A stretch of 64,000 nucleotides of DNA, from assembly GCF_900637295.1 (NCBI RefSeq), contig NZ_LR134363.1:2604001-2668000 (forward strand). The letters run 5' to 3'. The position numbers and the translations under genes were made by a program. Below the pieces are notes generated by a model that saw only the letters and a program-made list of their open reading frames with translations, was not told where the DNA came from and did not search any database. Shown here piece by piece: positions 51,478-60,210 of this stretch (position 1 is the stretch's first letter; the number at the start of each line of letters is the position of its first letter). Origin of the DNA: Actinomyces slackii. GTDB lineage: Bacteria > Actinomycetota > Actinomycetes > Actinomycetales > Actinomycetaceae.

Positions 51478-52410
51478 TCACAGTCGCAGTGCCTCCAGCG
51501 CGGCCGTGAGCTCCTGGGGGTAGGGGGAGGTGAAGACCATGGCCTCCCCCGTCATGGGATGGGTGATGCCCAGGCTGAAGGCGTGGAGCCACTGGCGCTC
51601 CAGGCCGGTGCGGGCGCTGAGGACCGGATCGGCCCCGTAGGTGGCGTCCCCCACGCAGGGGTGGCCGACGGCGGCCATATGCACGCGGATCTGGTGGGTG
51701 CGGCCGGTCTCCAGGCGCACGCGCGCCAGGCAGGCGCCCGGCATGGCCTCGATGACGTCGTAGTGGGTCACCGACTCCCGGCCGCCGTCGATGATCGCCA
51801 TCTTCCACTCCCGGCTGGGATGGCGTCCGATCGGGGCGTCGATGGTGCCCGAGGAGGGGTCCAGGTGGCCCTGAACCAGGGCGTGGTAGATCTTGTCCAC
51901 CTCGTGGTCGCGGAAGGCGCGCTTGAGCACCGAGTAGGCCCGCTCCCCCTTGGCCACGATCATCACCCCGGAGGTGCCCACATCCAGTCGCGAGACGATG
52001 CCCTGGCGCTCGGCGGCCCCGGAGGTGGCCACCCGGATCCGCATGGCCTTGAGCGCCCCCAGGACATCCGGGCCATCCCAGCCCATGGAGGGATGGGCGG
52101 CCACACCCGCGGGCTTGTCCACCACGACGATGTCCTCATCCTGGAAGATGATGCCCATCCCCTCCACGGGCGTGGGCTCCGGCTCGGCGGGCCGGGGGGC
52201 GGGCATGTCGACCTCGAGCAGGTCCCCGACGCCCAGGCGCTCGGACTTGCCCAGCCCCTGCCAGCTCCCATCGGGGGCCGCGCGGCGCACTCCCCCTGAT
52301 CGGCACAGCTCCTCGATACGGCTGCGCGACAGCCCGGTCATGCGCGCCAGCGCCGCATCGACCCGCTCCCCGGCCAGGCCATCGGGGACGGGCATCATCC
52401 GGGCGCTCAT
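51478..52410 (-). CDS. rluD: RluA-family 23S rRNA pseudouridine synthase
   Basis: The protein has 310 aa. An S4 domain comes first ([20 protein letters not shown]), then the synthase domain with [13 protein letters not shown] and the catalytic Asp in [15 protein letters not shown]; the usual His before Arg-Leu-Asp is Ser here. [15 protein letters not shown] completes the family. The lspA-rluD order is the standard one, and its start overlaps the lspA stop by 4 nt. Confidence 0.92.
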   Translation of the reverse strand: MSARMMPVPDGLAGERVDAALARMTGLSRSRIEELCRSGGVRRAAPDGSWQGLGKSERLGVGDLLEVDMPAPRPAEPEPTPVEGMGIIFQDEDIVVVDKPAGVAAHPSMGWDGPDVLGALKAMRIRVATSGAAERQGIVSRLDVGTSGVMIVAKGERAYSVLKRAFRDHEVDKIYHALVQGHLDPSSGTIDAPIGRHPSREWKMAIIDGGRESVTHYDVIEAMPGACLARVRLETGRTHQIRVHMAAVGHPCVGDATYGADPVLSARTGLERQWLHAFSLGITHPMTGEAMVFTSPYPQELTAALEALRL

Positions 52411-53105
52411 GACCGCTCCCGCCTGGCCCGGTGGCTGGTGGACCTGCGCTCGCGCCTCCTGCGGGAGGATCCGGCGTCCTCCTGCGCCGCGGTGGCCCGG
52501 GTGCCGTCGATCTCCCAGCCTCCCAGGGACAGCACGACGATGCCGCCCGCAGCGGCGACGATCGCGATGTCAGCGACGTTGCCGACGAAGTAGCCCCCGT
52601 AGTCGATGAAGTCGATGACATGCCCGCGCAGCACCCCGGGGGCTCGCACCATGCGGTCGATGAGGTTGCCCACCGCGCCGCCCAGGACCAGGCCCAGGGC
52701 GATGGCCCAGCTCGCGGAGGCCAGGCGCCGCGACACCCGGATGATGATGAGGGACACGGCGATGGCCACCAGTGAGAGCAGCCAGGTCTGGCCCGTGGCG
52801 AAGGAGAAGGCGGCCCCGGGGTTGCGCACCAGGACCAGGCCCAGGGCCCTGCCCACCAGGGCCACGCGGTCCTGCCCGTCCAGGGCCGCCAGTGCCCACG
52901 CCTTCGTGGCCTGATCGACGACGATGACGACCACGGCGATCGCCCACAGCAGGATCAGCGCCCGTGGGCGGGATGTCCGGGACTGGCGCGCCCGGTCCGA
53001 CTCATCGGGCTGCTCCACAGCCGCCCGCTCGGCGGCGTCCGCGCCGCCTGCGGCCCCGGGGTCGGGATCGCCCGGGGCGGGGGAGGGCTCGAAGGGTTGG
53101 CGCAT
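52407..53105 (-). CDS. lspA: Lipoprotein signal peptidase
   Basis: The protein has 232 aa with four TM segments. Catalytic Asp residues lie in [11 protein letters not shown] and GNVADIAIV; other family marks are [11 protein letters not shown] and [11 protein letters not shown]. It cleaves diacylglyceryl-prolipoproteins in the membrane. A disordered acidic N-terminus of ~45 residues and an Arg-rich tail (SRRRRERRS) are additions common in actinobacteria. It is coupled to rluD. Confidence 0.95.
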   Translation of the reverse strand: MRQPFEPSPAPGDPDPGAAGGADAAERAAVEQPDESDRARQSRTSRPRALILLWAIAVVVIVVDQATKAWALAALDGQDRVALVGRALGLVLVRNPGAAFSFATGQTWLLSLVAIAVSLIIIRVSRRLASASWAIALGLVLGGAVGNLIDRMVRAPGVLRGHVIDFIDYGGYFVGNVADIAIVAAAGGIVVLSLGGWEIDGTRATAAQEDAGSSRRRRERRSTSHRARRERS

Positions 53106-53169
53106 AGGGGCTCCTCGGAGTCATGAGGCGGGGAGAAGTCAGCGACGCGTGCGGCGAGGGGATCGCATA

Positions 53170-53210
53170 CCCCGAGGGCGGCGCCCCGTGACGGGGCGCC
53201 GCCCTCGGGG
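53170..53210 (-). terminator. Hairpin terminator after divIVA
   Basis: A perfect 19-bp stem (CCCCGAGGGCGGCGCCCCG at 53170-53188 and its complement to 53210) has a 3-nt loop. It begins 59 nt after the divIVA stop and isolates the division cluster from lspA-rluD. Confidence 0.85.
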
Positions 53211-53268
53211 CTGCGCTGGGGATGCTGCCAGAACTGGAGTGGGGTCCGAGGCTCAGGCCTCGGCGGGC

Positions 53269-53880
53269 TCACAGGCCAGCAGTGGCGCCCTCGCCGCCGT
53301 CCTCGACATTGGTGAGCAGGTTCTGCAGGTAGCTCTTCAGGCGGGTGCGGTAGTCCGACTCGAAGCGGCGCAGCTCGTCGATCTTGTGCTCCAGGCCCGA
53401 GCGCTCCTTCTCCAACTGGGCCAGGGTGCGGTTGCGCTGGTCCTCGGCCTCCCGGACGATCTGCTCACCGGTGGAGCGGGCCTCGGTCACGATGCGCTCG
53501 CCCTCGGCCTTGCCGTTGGCCACGTGCTCGTCGTGCAGGCGCTGGGCCAGCTCGAGCATGCCGGAGGCGGCGGCCGGGCCCTGAGGGGAGTCCATGCCGG
53601 CCATACCGGGCATCGCAGCAGCAGGCTCGGCGGGAGCGGCGACGGGCGCGACGGGGGCCACGGGAGCGGCGGGCACGGCCCCGCCCTCGCCGAGCTCGGC
53701 CACGCGGCGGTTGGCCGCCTCCAGCTTGGCCTTGAGGTCGGCGTTCTCAGCCTCGAGCTGCCGCATGGCCTCGACCACCTCGTCGAGGAACTCGTCGACC
53801 TCGTCCTGCTCGTAGCCCTCACGGAACTTGGTCGCCTGGAACTTCTTATTGAGGACGTCGTCTGCCGTCAGCAGCGTCAT
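53269..53880 (-). CDS. divIVA: DivIVA/Wag31 polar growth protein
   Basis: The protein has 203 aa from the ATG at 53880, preceded by GAGGTGA. The membrane-binding DivIVA start is exact: MTLLTADDVLNKKFQATKF then REGYEQDEVDEFLDEVVEAM. A coiled coil (about 35-65) is followed by an Ala/Pro/Val linker (APVAPVAPVAAPAEPAAAMP, ~70-95) and a long second coiled coil to the end. It recruits cell-wall synthesis to the poles in actinobacteria. Its position at the end of the dcw cluster is typical. Confidence 0.95.
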   Translation of the reverse strand: MTLLTADDVLNKKFQATKFREGYEQDEVDEFLDEVVEAMRQLEAENADLKAKLEAANRRVAELGEGGAVPAAPVAPVAPVAAPAEPAAAMPGMAGMDSPQGPAAASGMLELAQRLHDEHVANGKAEGERIVTEARSTGEQIVREAEDQRNRTLAQLEKERSGLEHKIDELRRFESDYRTRLKSYLQNLLTNVEDGGEGATAGL

Positions 53881-54040
53881 GGTCGTCACCTCGGTGTCGT
53901 TACGGATAAGGTCACGAGCACCGGGCTCCCGGTCACTCATGCGGACAGAGTACCTGAACTCGTGGTCCAGGCCAGATCAAGCGCGCTATCTCACGTCGAC
54001 CTGAGGACAGCACCCTATCGGGATCGCTGCAGCCCCGCCA

Positions 54041-54337
54041 TCAGATGAGAAGCGCGACGAGGCGCTGAAAGATGATGATCCCCAGAACCAGGACCAAGAA
54101 GCTCAGGTCAAGCCCGAGCGCCCCCAGGCGAAGCATGGGCACCGCCCGGCGAATCCGCCTCAGCGGCGGATCAGTCAGGGCGTAGACGAAGTTCGCCACG
54201 AGCAGCACAGCGCCCGTGGGCCGCCACTGGCGAGCGAAGACCTGCACCCAGTCCAGGACCACCCTCACGAGGAGGACCAGCAGGTACAGGTTGAGCAGGT
54301 GGTAGACGATCGCGGCGATCGGGCTGAGGAGCTCCAC
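54041..54337 (-). CDS. YggT-family membrane protein
   Basis: The protein has 98 aa. Two hydrophobic hairpins (IVYHLLNLYLLVLLVRVVLD and LGALGLDLSFLVLVLGIIIF) flank the YggT loop with FVYALTDPPLRRIRRAVP, the family's most conserved part. Function is unknown; it is regularly found between sepF and divIVA and may help organise the divisome or respond to osmotic stress. Confidence 0.93.
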   Translation of the reverse strand: MELLSPIAAIVYHLLNLYLLVLLVRVVLDWVQVFARQWRPTGAVLLVANFVYALTDPPLRRIRRAVPMLRLGALGLDLSFLVLVLGIIIFQRLVALLI

Positions 54338-54348
54338 GGAACCAGTGC

Positions 54349-54813
54349 TCAGCTCTGGTTGAAGAAGCGCCCCTGGCGCTGCTCAGCCTGGCCGCCGTCG
54401 ATCTCGACGCTGGCCGGGGTCAGTAGGAAGACGCGAGGCGTCACCCGCTCGATGGCGCCGTGCAGGCCGAAGACCAGGCCCGCGGAGAAGTCCACCATCC
54501 GGCGGGCGTCGGACTCGCTCATGCCGGTGAGGTTGACGATGACGGGCACGCCGTCGCGGAAGGACTCCCCGATGACCCGGGCCTCGTTGTAGGTCGAGGG
54601 GTGCACGGTCACGATCCGGCGCAGGTCAGGAGCGATGGCCTCCTCGTGCTCGGAGGCGGCGTAGTCCTGGTAGTCCGAGTAGTCCTCGGCCGTGAAGTCC
54701 TCGCGCTCGGGCACCGCGAAACCGGTGTCCGCGGCCTCGAACCCATCGTCGTAGGTCTCCTCGGCGGGCTCTGAGTAGCCGAGGAAGTTGCTCACACTGC
54801 GCAGCGCGCCCAT
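54349..54813 (-). CDS. sepF: Cell division protein SepF
   Basis: The protein has 154 aa. The start is fixed by the amphipathic membrane-binding helix [15 protein letters not shown], with GGAGCGAT before it. An acidic linker (~16-55) leads to the SepF core: [40 protein letters not shown] and [27 protein letters not shown]. It tethers FtsZ to the membrane in bacteria lacking FtsA, as expected here. It lies 11 nt before yggT in the transcript. Confidence 0.95.
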   Translation of the reverse strand: MGALRSVSNFLGYSEPAEETYDDGFEAADTGFAVPEREDFTAEDYSDYQDYAASEHEEAIAPDLRRIVTVHPSTYNEARVIGESFRDGVPVIVNLTGMSESDARRMVDFSAGLVFGLHGAIERVTPRVFLLTPASVEIDGGQAEQRQGRFFNQS

Positions 54814-55041
54814 GGATCGCTCCTTGTTCCGTCCGGTCCCCTGCGTTCCGGATGTGAGCCGACGGTATCGGCCAGCCGTCCTGGACTGACGGACCTCTTC
54901 TCGGCGTGTCACCCTTCCCCAGGTACCAGATAGGTCACGCCCAGGTTTCTCTCATTTTCTGGCGCTTGCGGAGCGCAAATGGAATTTCAGTTCATCTCCT
55001 CAGCCGCGTCAGAGGGGAAAAGCCTTGAGTCCACGCCATTG

Positions 55042-55842
55042 TCAACCGGCGCCCGCTTCATGACCCACCGTGCCGTGCAGCACAATGCCGGCGAGACGAC
55101 CGGTGACGCCGTCGCGCCGATAGGAGTAGAAGCGGGGATCTTCAAAGGTGCACCACGCTCCGGGAGTGATTCTTCCAACGCCCGCTCTCTCCAGCTGGGC
55201 GTGCACGCCGGCTGCCACATCGAGTCCCGGCGTCCCCCATCGGGTCCGCGAGGCGCAGGCGGGCTCGCGCTGGGCGAACTCCTGCCGCATCCGCTGGGGA
55301 ACCTCATAGCACGAGCCGCAGATGCTGGGCCCCGTGGCGGCCCAGATGTCCCCGGCATTCGCTCCCGCCCTGACCATGGCCTCGACAGCGGCAAGCACCA
55401 CGCCGTCGAGCATGCCCCGGCGGCCGGCGTGGACGGCGGCGACCAGGCCGCCGTCGGCGGTGGCCAGCAGGAGGGGCACGCAGTCGGCGACCATGACGCA
55501 GGCGCCCCGGGGAGCCCCGGGGGCCCGCCCATCGAGGATCAGCCCATCGGCGGTGGGAGCGTGGTCGCGGCGGGCGGGGACCACCGCGGCGGAATGGACC
55601 TGGGTCATCCAGGCCAGGTCGCCGGCCACCAGTCCCAGCGCCTCGGCGAGCCTGTCCCGGTGGCCCGCCACGCGGTCGGGATCGTCACCGACGTGCTCGG
55701 CCAGATTCCATCCCGCATAGGGGTCCTCCCCCGCATGCGCACCGGCCCCGCGGCCGCGGGTGGTGAAGTACCCGCGAGCCCCGGGGCCCAGCTCGGCCTC
55801 CAGGAGATGGGCGTCACCCGGAGCCGTCACGGCGATGCGCAC
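55042..55842 (-). CDS. pgeF: PgeF/YlmE-like purine nucleoside phosphorylase (laccase domain)
   Basis: The protein has 266 aa from a GTG 4 nt after the ftsZ stop. Metal ligands of the family are seen in MTQVHSAAVV (His), CVMVADCVPLLLA (Cys) and AAVHAGRRGMLDGVV (His). FTTRGRG and WNLAEHVGDDP near the start are typical. Members act on peptidoglycan intermediates or on purine nucleosides. The usual yggS neighbour between this gene and sepF is absent; 54814-55041 holds no gene and is relatively AT-rich, a likely sepF promoter region. Confidence 0.9.
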   Translation of the reverse strand: MRIAVTAPGDAHLLEAELGPGARGYFTTRGRGAGAHAGEDPYAGWNLAEHVGDDPDRVAGHRDRLAEALGLVAGDLAWMTQVHSAAVVPARRDHAPTADGLILDGRAPGAPRGACVMVADCVPLLLATADGGLVAAVHAGRRGMLDGVVLAAVEAMVRAGANAGDIWAATGPSICGSCYEVPQRMRQEFAQREPACASRTRWGTPGLDVAAGVHAQLERAGVGRITPGAWCTFEDPRFYSYRRDGVTGRLAGIVLHGTVGHEAGAG

Positions 55843-55846
55843 CGCC

Positions 55847-57154
55847 TCAGCGCAGGAAGTCCGGCAGATCGATCCCATCGTCCTCGGCGTCCACGCCGAT
55901 GACATGCGGCACCTCCAGCCCCGGAGCGACCCGGGAGCCGGCATTGGCATCGACATAGGCGGGCACCTCGCTGGTGCGCACCTCGAAGGGGGCGGACTCG
56001 GGGGCGGGGGCCTCCTCGTAGTGCGCGGCGGCCGGGGCGGGGGCGGGGGCCACGGGAGCGGTCGGCCGGGTCACGGGGTTCTCTGCCGCGTGGGCGCCGC
56101 GCGATGCCGGGGCCGGCACCTCCTCCAGCACCGGGGGCACGGCAGGGGCCCGCGAGGACATGCGGGTGACCGGCTCGCGGTCGGCGATGGGCTCGGCGTC
56201 GAAGCCCGCGGCGATCACGGTCACGCGCACCTCATCGCCCAGGGCGCCGTCGACCACGTTGCCCACGATGATGTTGGCCTCGGGGTGAACGGCCTCGCGC
56301 ACGAGGTTGGCCGCCTCATTCATCTCGAACAGGCCCAGGTCGGAGCCGCCCTGGAAGAACAGCAGCACGCCGTGGGCGCCGTCGATGGAGGTCTCCAGCA
56401 GCGGCGAGGCGATGGCCTCCTCGGTGGCGGCGATGGCGCGCCCGTCGCCGGTGGCCGAGCCGATGCCCATCAGGGCGCTGCCGGCGCCCTGCATCACGGA
56501 CTTGACGTCGTTGAAGTCAACGTTGATGAGACCGGGAGTGGTGATGAGCTCGGTGATGCCCTGAACGCCCTGGAGGAGGACCTGGTCGGCCTGCTTGAAG
56601 GCGTCGACCACGGAGATGTTCTTGTCGGCGATCTGCAGGAGGCGGTCGTTGGGGATGACGATGAGAGTGTCGACCTCCTCCCTCAGTGCCTGGACGCCGT
56701 CCTCGGCCTGGGCGGAGCGGCGGCGCCCCTCGAAGGAGAAGGGCCGGGTGACCACGCCGATGGTCAGAGCGCCGATGGACTTGGCCAGGCGCGCGACCAC
56801 CGGGGCCGCTCCGGTGCCGGTGCCGCCCCCCTCTCCGGCGGTGACGAAGACCATGTCGGAGCCGTCCAGGGCCTCGCGGATCTCCTCCTCGTGGTCCTCG
56901 GCGGCCTTGCGGCCGATGGCGGGGTCGGCCCCGGCCCCCAGGCCGCGGGTCAGGTCACGGCCCACATCGAGCTTGACGTCGGCGTCGGACATGAGCAGGG
57001 CCTGGGCATCGGTGTTCACGGCGATGAACTCCACGCCCCGCAGATCGGCCTCGATCATGCGGTTGACGGCGTTGACGCCGCCGCCGCCCACGCCGACGAC
57101 CTTGATCTCCGCCTGATAGTGCTGGGTGTCATCCACAGCCATGCTCTCCGTCAC
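55847..57154 (-). CDS. ftsZ: Cell division GTPase FtsZ
   Basis: The protein has 435 aa. The GTP-binding fold is complete: [30 protein letters not shown], the tubulin signature [12 protein letters not shown], the T7-loop region with [10 protein letters not shown] and [11 protein letters not shown] Pro/Ala/Glu-rich linker (~325-405) ends in the C-terminal peptide [11 protein letters not shown], which binds SepF. The GTG at 57154 has GGAGGGG 6 nt upstream; the ATG at 57142 is closer to the conserved beginning but has a poorly spaced site. Its leader carries a strong palindrome. Confidence 0.97.
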   Translation of the reverse strand: MTESMAVDDTQHYQAEIKVVGVGGGGVNAVNRMIEADLRGVEFIAVNTDAQALLMSDADVKLDVGRDLTRGLGAGADPAIGRKAAEDHEEEIREALDGSDMVFVTAGEGGGTGTGAAPVVARLAKSIGALTIGVVTRPFSFEGRRRSAQAEDGVQALREEVDTLIVIPNDRLLQIADKNISVVDAFKQADQVLLQGVQGITELITTPGLINVDFNDVKSVMQGAGSALMGIGSATGDGRAIAATEEAIASPLLETSIDGAHGVLLFFQGGSDLGLFEMNEAANLVREAVHPEANIIVGNVVDGALGDEVRVTVIAAGFDAEPIADREPVTRMSSRAPAVPPVLEEVPAPASRGAHAAENPVTRPTAPVAPAPAPAAAHYEEAPAPESAPFEVRTSEVPAYVDANAGSRVAPGLEVPHVIGVDAEDDGIDLPDFLR

Positions 57155-57209
57155 TGGCGTCCCCTCCGCGAGTTCGTGGCGAGTCACTGAAGGACCCCCC
57201 GATCAACCA

Positions 57210-57230
57210 TCAACCTCAAGTTGAGGTTGA
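57210..57230. promoter_or_regulatory. 21-nt palindrome upstream of ftsZ, possible operator
   Basis: TCAACCTCAA-G-TTGAGGTTGA is a perfect 10-1-10 dyad, next to another ATCAACC copy. It is AT-rich in a GC-rich context and lies 56 nt before the ftsZ start, between ftsQ and ftsZ. A dimeric regulator site is the simplest reading; the centre (CCTCAAGTTGAGG) loosely recalls MerR/SoxR-type boxes, but the spacing differs. Confidence 0.5.
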
Positions 57231-57337
57231 TACTTATGTCATTCTTGGCATGACGGGCTCAACGCTATGAGACGGATCGGTCACGCGCGCGCATTGAGTC
57301 CCCGGCGTGTTTTGCCCGCGCGGACCCCGCGGCGCTC

Positions 57338-58681
57338 TCACGGGGCACTGGGCTCCGCCGGGGGCGGCGCGGCGGGCTCGCTCGGCTCAGGGGCCGGCGA
57401 TGCCTCACCCTGCTCGGCCCCGGCCCCGGCCCCGGGATCGCCGGTGGGCGCCGACGACGGGGCACTGGGCTCGGGGGACGCCGGGGCGGTGGGCGCCTGG
57501 GAGCCGCCCGAGGTTGTGGGCGAGCGCGGGGAGGAGACGTCATAGGTGGTCGCCGGGGTTGTCAGCAGCACGCTGAGGACCTGGGCCTTGAGCGCGCTGT
57601 CCTTGGTCCCGCCCCACACCACGGTGGCCCCGTCGGTCAGGGTCAGGGTCACCTGCCCGGCCTGGGTGGCCGTGCCGCTGGCCACGCGGGCCCGGGTCTC
57701 GGAGTCCAGTGCGCCCACCACAGCGGTGACCGCCGAGACCTGCTCGGCGGTCAGGGTGTCGCCGGAGTCCTGGTCCCCGCCGTCGGCCACGATCACCACC
57801 AGCCCCTCAGGAGCCTGCTCGGCCCGCTCCAGGACCACGGCCTCGTTGTCCAGCACCTCGACGCCCTGCCCGGTGTGGCGCGCCGCCACCGGCACCCGCA
57901 TCTCCAGGGAGACCTGAAGGCCGTGGGGCCAGGCCCGGGTGACCCGGGCCTGGCGCACGGTCACCAGGGACTGGCTGACCCGTCCGGACAGCTCGGCCAT
58001 GTCCAGGCGCAGCAGGGAGTCCCCGGAGTAGTGAGCCAGGGCCTGCTGGACCTGGGCGGCCTCAACCGTCCCATCCGAGCCGCTGACCGTGATGTCCCGG
58101 GTGCGCAGGGCCAGCAGGGGCGAGAACAGCAGCGCCCAGGCCAGGGCCACCGCCATGACCACCACGACCGCCCCGATCACCGCCTTGCGCAGGCGCAGGC
58201 GCATCAGGGCACGACGTCGCTCGGCCAGGCGGTCGGCCAGGCCCGTGGACACGACCCGCCCCTCCCGGCGCATCTCGACGGCGGAGCGCCGGCTGTACAC
58301 GGTCAGCTCGTTGGAGGCGGTGCCCTCCGGACTGGGGGCGCTGGAGGCGAGCTCGGGTGAGCGCGCTGATTGAGGGGCCCGCCCCCCATCGGCGCTCCTG
58401 TCCTTGGCGCCGGGCCCCGGCCCGGTGCCCCCGGCGGCCCTGGCGCTGGCGGACTGCGCCGCCGGGGCGGAGGGCGAGGAGGCCTGCCGGGGACTGCGGC
58501 GGGGGCGTCCGCCGCGCATGGCCGCGCCCCGGCCCGCACCGGGCCCGCCGGCCGTACCGGCCGCCGGGGGCCGGGTGCCCTGGGAGCGCGAGCCTCGGCG
58601 CCGGGCGGGCGGGACGCTGGGCGGCAGCTCCTCGTCCTGACTCGCCGGCTCGGAGCGCGGGGGCCGTGGCTTCCTCACCAT
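57338..58681 (-). CDS. ftsQ: Cell division protein FtsQ
   Basis: The protein has 447 aa. A disordered Pro/Arg/Ser-rich cytoplasmic part (1-160) is unusually long; then one TM (AVIGAVVVVMAVALAWALLF), a POTRA domain (LALRTRDITVSGSDGTVEAA to AWPHGLQVSLEMRVPVA) and the FtsQ domain with LDNEAVVLERAE. A Pro/Ser/Glu tail of ~75 residues ends the chain. It links FtsL-FtsB to the divisome. It overlaps the murC stop by 7 nt. Confidence 0.92.
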   Translation of the reverse strand: MVRKPRPPRSEPASQDEELPPSVPPARRRGSRSQGTRPPAAGTAGGPGAGRGAAMRGGRPRRSPRQASSPSAPAAQSASARAAGGTGPGPGAKDRSADGGRAPQSARSPELASSAPSPEGTASNELTVYSRRSAVEMRREGRVVSTGLADRLAERRRALMRLRLRKAVIGAVVVVMAVALAWALLFSPLLALRTRDITVSGSDGTVEAAQVQQALAHYSGDSLLRLDMAELSGRVSQSLVTVRQARVTRAWPHGLQVSLEMRVPVAARHTGQGVEVLDNEAVVLERAEQAPEGLVVIVADGGDQDSGDTLTAEQVSAVTAVVGALDSETRARVASGTATQAGQVTLTLTDGATVVWGGTKDSALKAQVLSVLLTTPATTYDVSSPRSPTTSGGSQAPTAPASPEPSAPSSAPTGDPGAGAGAEQGEASPAPEPSEPAAPPPAEPSAP

Positions 58682-60210
58682 GGGCGGCGCCCGGTGCCCG
58701 TCATGGAGCCGGAGGCGGGCTCGCGGTCCGCACCGAGCTCCTGGAGGATCGTGGCGCCCAGCTCCGTGACGTCTCCGGCACCCACGGTCAGCACCAGGTC
58801 CCCGGGGCGGGCAGCGGCGGCGGCCTGCAGGGCGGCCTGGTGGCGATCGGGGATGAACCGGGCCGGCACGGCGGTGATGCGCTCGGCGATGGTGGCCCCG
58901 GTGATCCCGGGGAAGTCCTCCTGGGACTCGCGCGCCGGGTAGACATCGGTGACCACCACCTCGTCGGCCGCGGACAGGGCCTGGGCGAAGCGCTCGGCGA
59001 ACTGCCGGGTGCGGGAGAACAGGTGCGGCTGGAAGACCACCAGCACCCGGCCCTGCGACTCAGCGGCGCTCTGGCGGGCGGCGGCCAGAAGCGCATCGAT
59101 CTCGGTGGGGTGATGGGCGTAGTCGTCGATGACGCGCACTCCGGCCGCCCTGCCTCGCTCCTCGAAGCGCCGCCCGGTGCCGCCGAAGGCGCCCAGGGCG
59201 CGCGCCATGTCCTTGGGGCCGACCCCCAGCTCGATCCCGGCCGCCCAGGCGCCCGCGGCGTCCAGGGCCACGTGGTCACCGGGCACGCCCAGGACCAGGT
59301 CGGCGCGGTGCATGACTGCAGGCTGCCCTCCGGGCCCCGGCCCGCTCAGCGTGATCCGGGCCCGGGTGGCCGATGCGCTGCGCTCGGTGATGTCCAGGTG
59401 GACATGCCCCTCCCCCAGCAGCTCGCCGCCGGGAAGGCCGCTGGGCCCCTCCTGGGAGAAGGTGATGACGCGCGTGCCCTGCTCGCACGCCCGCTGGGCC
59501 AGGCGCAGCGAGCCCGGATCCTGGGCGCAGGCGATGAGCAGGCCCCCGGGAGTGATCCGGGAGGCGAAGTCGGCGAAGGCCTGCTCGAAGTCCTGGGCGT
59601 CGGCGTAGTTGTCGAGGTGGTCGGGCTCGACATTGGTGACGATCGCGATGCGCGGCGCGTAGTTGAGGAAGGAGCGGTCGGACTCGTCGGCCTCGGCGAC
59701 CAGGGCCCGTCCCGTGCCCAGGTGGGCCCCCGTGCCCAGGGCGCGCACCGTCCCGCCGATGGCGAAGGAGGGATCGGTTCCCGCGGCGGTCAGCGCCTCG
59801 GCGAGCATGCCCGAGGTGGTGGTCTTGCCGTGGGCCCCGGCCACGGCCACGAAGTCCAGCCCCTGGGCGGCCAGGGCCAGGGCCTGGGACCGGTGGATGA
59901 CCTCCTGGCCGCGCTGACGGGCGATGGCCAGCTCGGGATTGGTCTCCTTGATGGCCGTGGAGACCACCACCCGGGCCTGGCGGGGGACCTGGGCGGCATC
60001 GTGGCCCAGATGCACCTCCATGCCCTGGGCGGCCAGCCGCTCGAAGGCGGGCCCTCCCCCGGCGTCGGAGCCCGAGACGCGAGCACCGCGGGCGGCAAGC
60101 AGCTGGGCCACCACGCTCATGCCCGCCCCGCCGATGCCGATGAGATGGAAGGGCTGGCCCTCAAGGAAGCGGTCGGCCGCCTCCTGGACGCGATCGGGTC
60201 GGCTGGTCAT
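58675..60210 (-). CDS. murC: UDP-N-acetylmuramate-L-alanine ligase
   Basis: The protein has 511 aa. FHLIGIGGAGMSVVAQLL forms the Rossmann start, VAVAGAHGKTTTSGML the ATP loop, EADESDRSFL and NVEPDHLDNY the metal and substrate part, and VRVIDDYAHHPTEIDALL the third domain. It adds L-Ala to UDP-MurNAc. Its ATG overlaps the murG stop (ATGA). Confidence 0.97.
   Translation of the reverse strand: MTSRPDRVQEAADRFLEGQPFHLIGIGGAGMSVVAQLLAARGARVSGSDAGGGPAFERLAAQGMEVHLGHDAAQVPRQARVVVSTAIKETNPELAIARQRGQEVIHRSQALALAAQGLDFVAVAGAHGKTTTSGMLAEALTAAGTDPSFAIGGTVRALGTGAHLGTGRALVAEADESDRSFLNYAPRIAIVTNVEPDHLDNYADAQDFEQAFADFASRITPGGLLIACAQDPGSLRLAQRACEQGTRVITFSQEGPSGLPGGELLGEGHVHLDITERSASATRARITLSGPGPGGQPAVMHRADLVLGVPGDHVALDAAGAWAAGIELGVGPKDMARALGAFGGTGRRFEERGRAAGVRVIDDYAHHPTEIDALLAAARQSAAESQGRVLVVFQPHLFSRTRQFAERFAQALSAADEVVVTDVYPARESQEDFPGITGATIAERITAVPARFIPDRHQAALQAAAAARPGDLVLTVGAGDVTELGATILQELGADREPASGSMTGTGRRPW

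Noticed and set aside
57210..57230. ftsZ-leader dyad considered as a SoxR or LexA box
   Set aside because: The centre resembles CCTCAAG/CTTGAGG, but the half-site spacing is wrong for SoxR, and it does not match actinobacterial LexA boxes.
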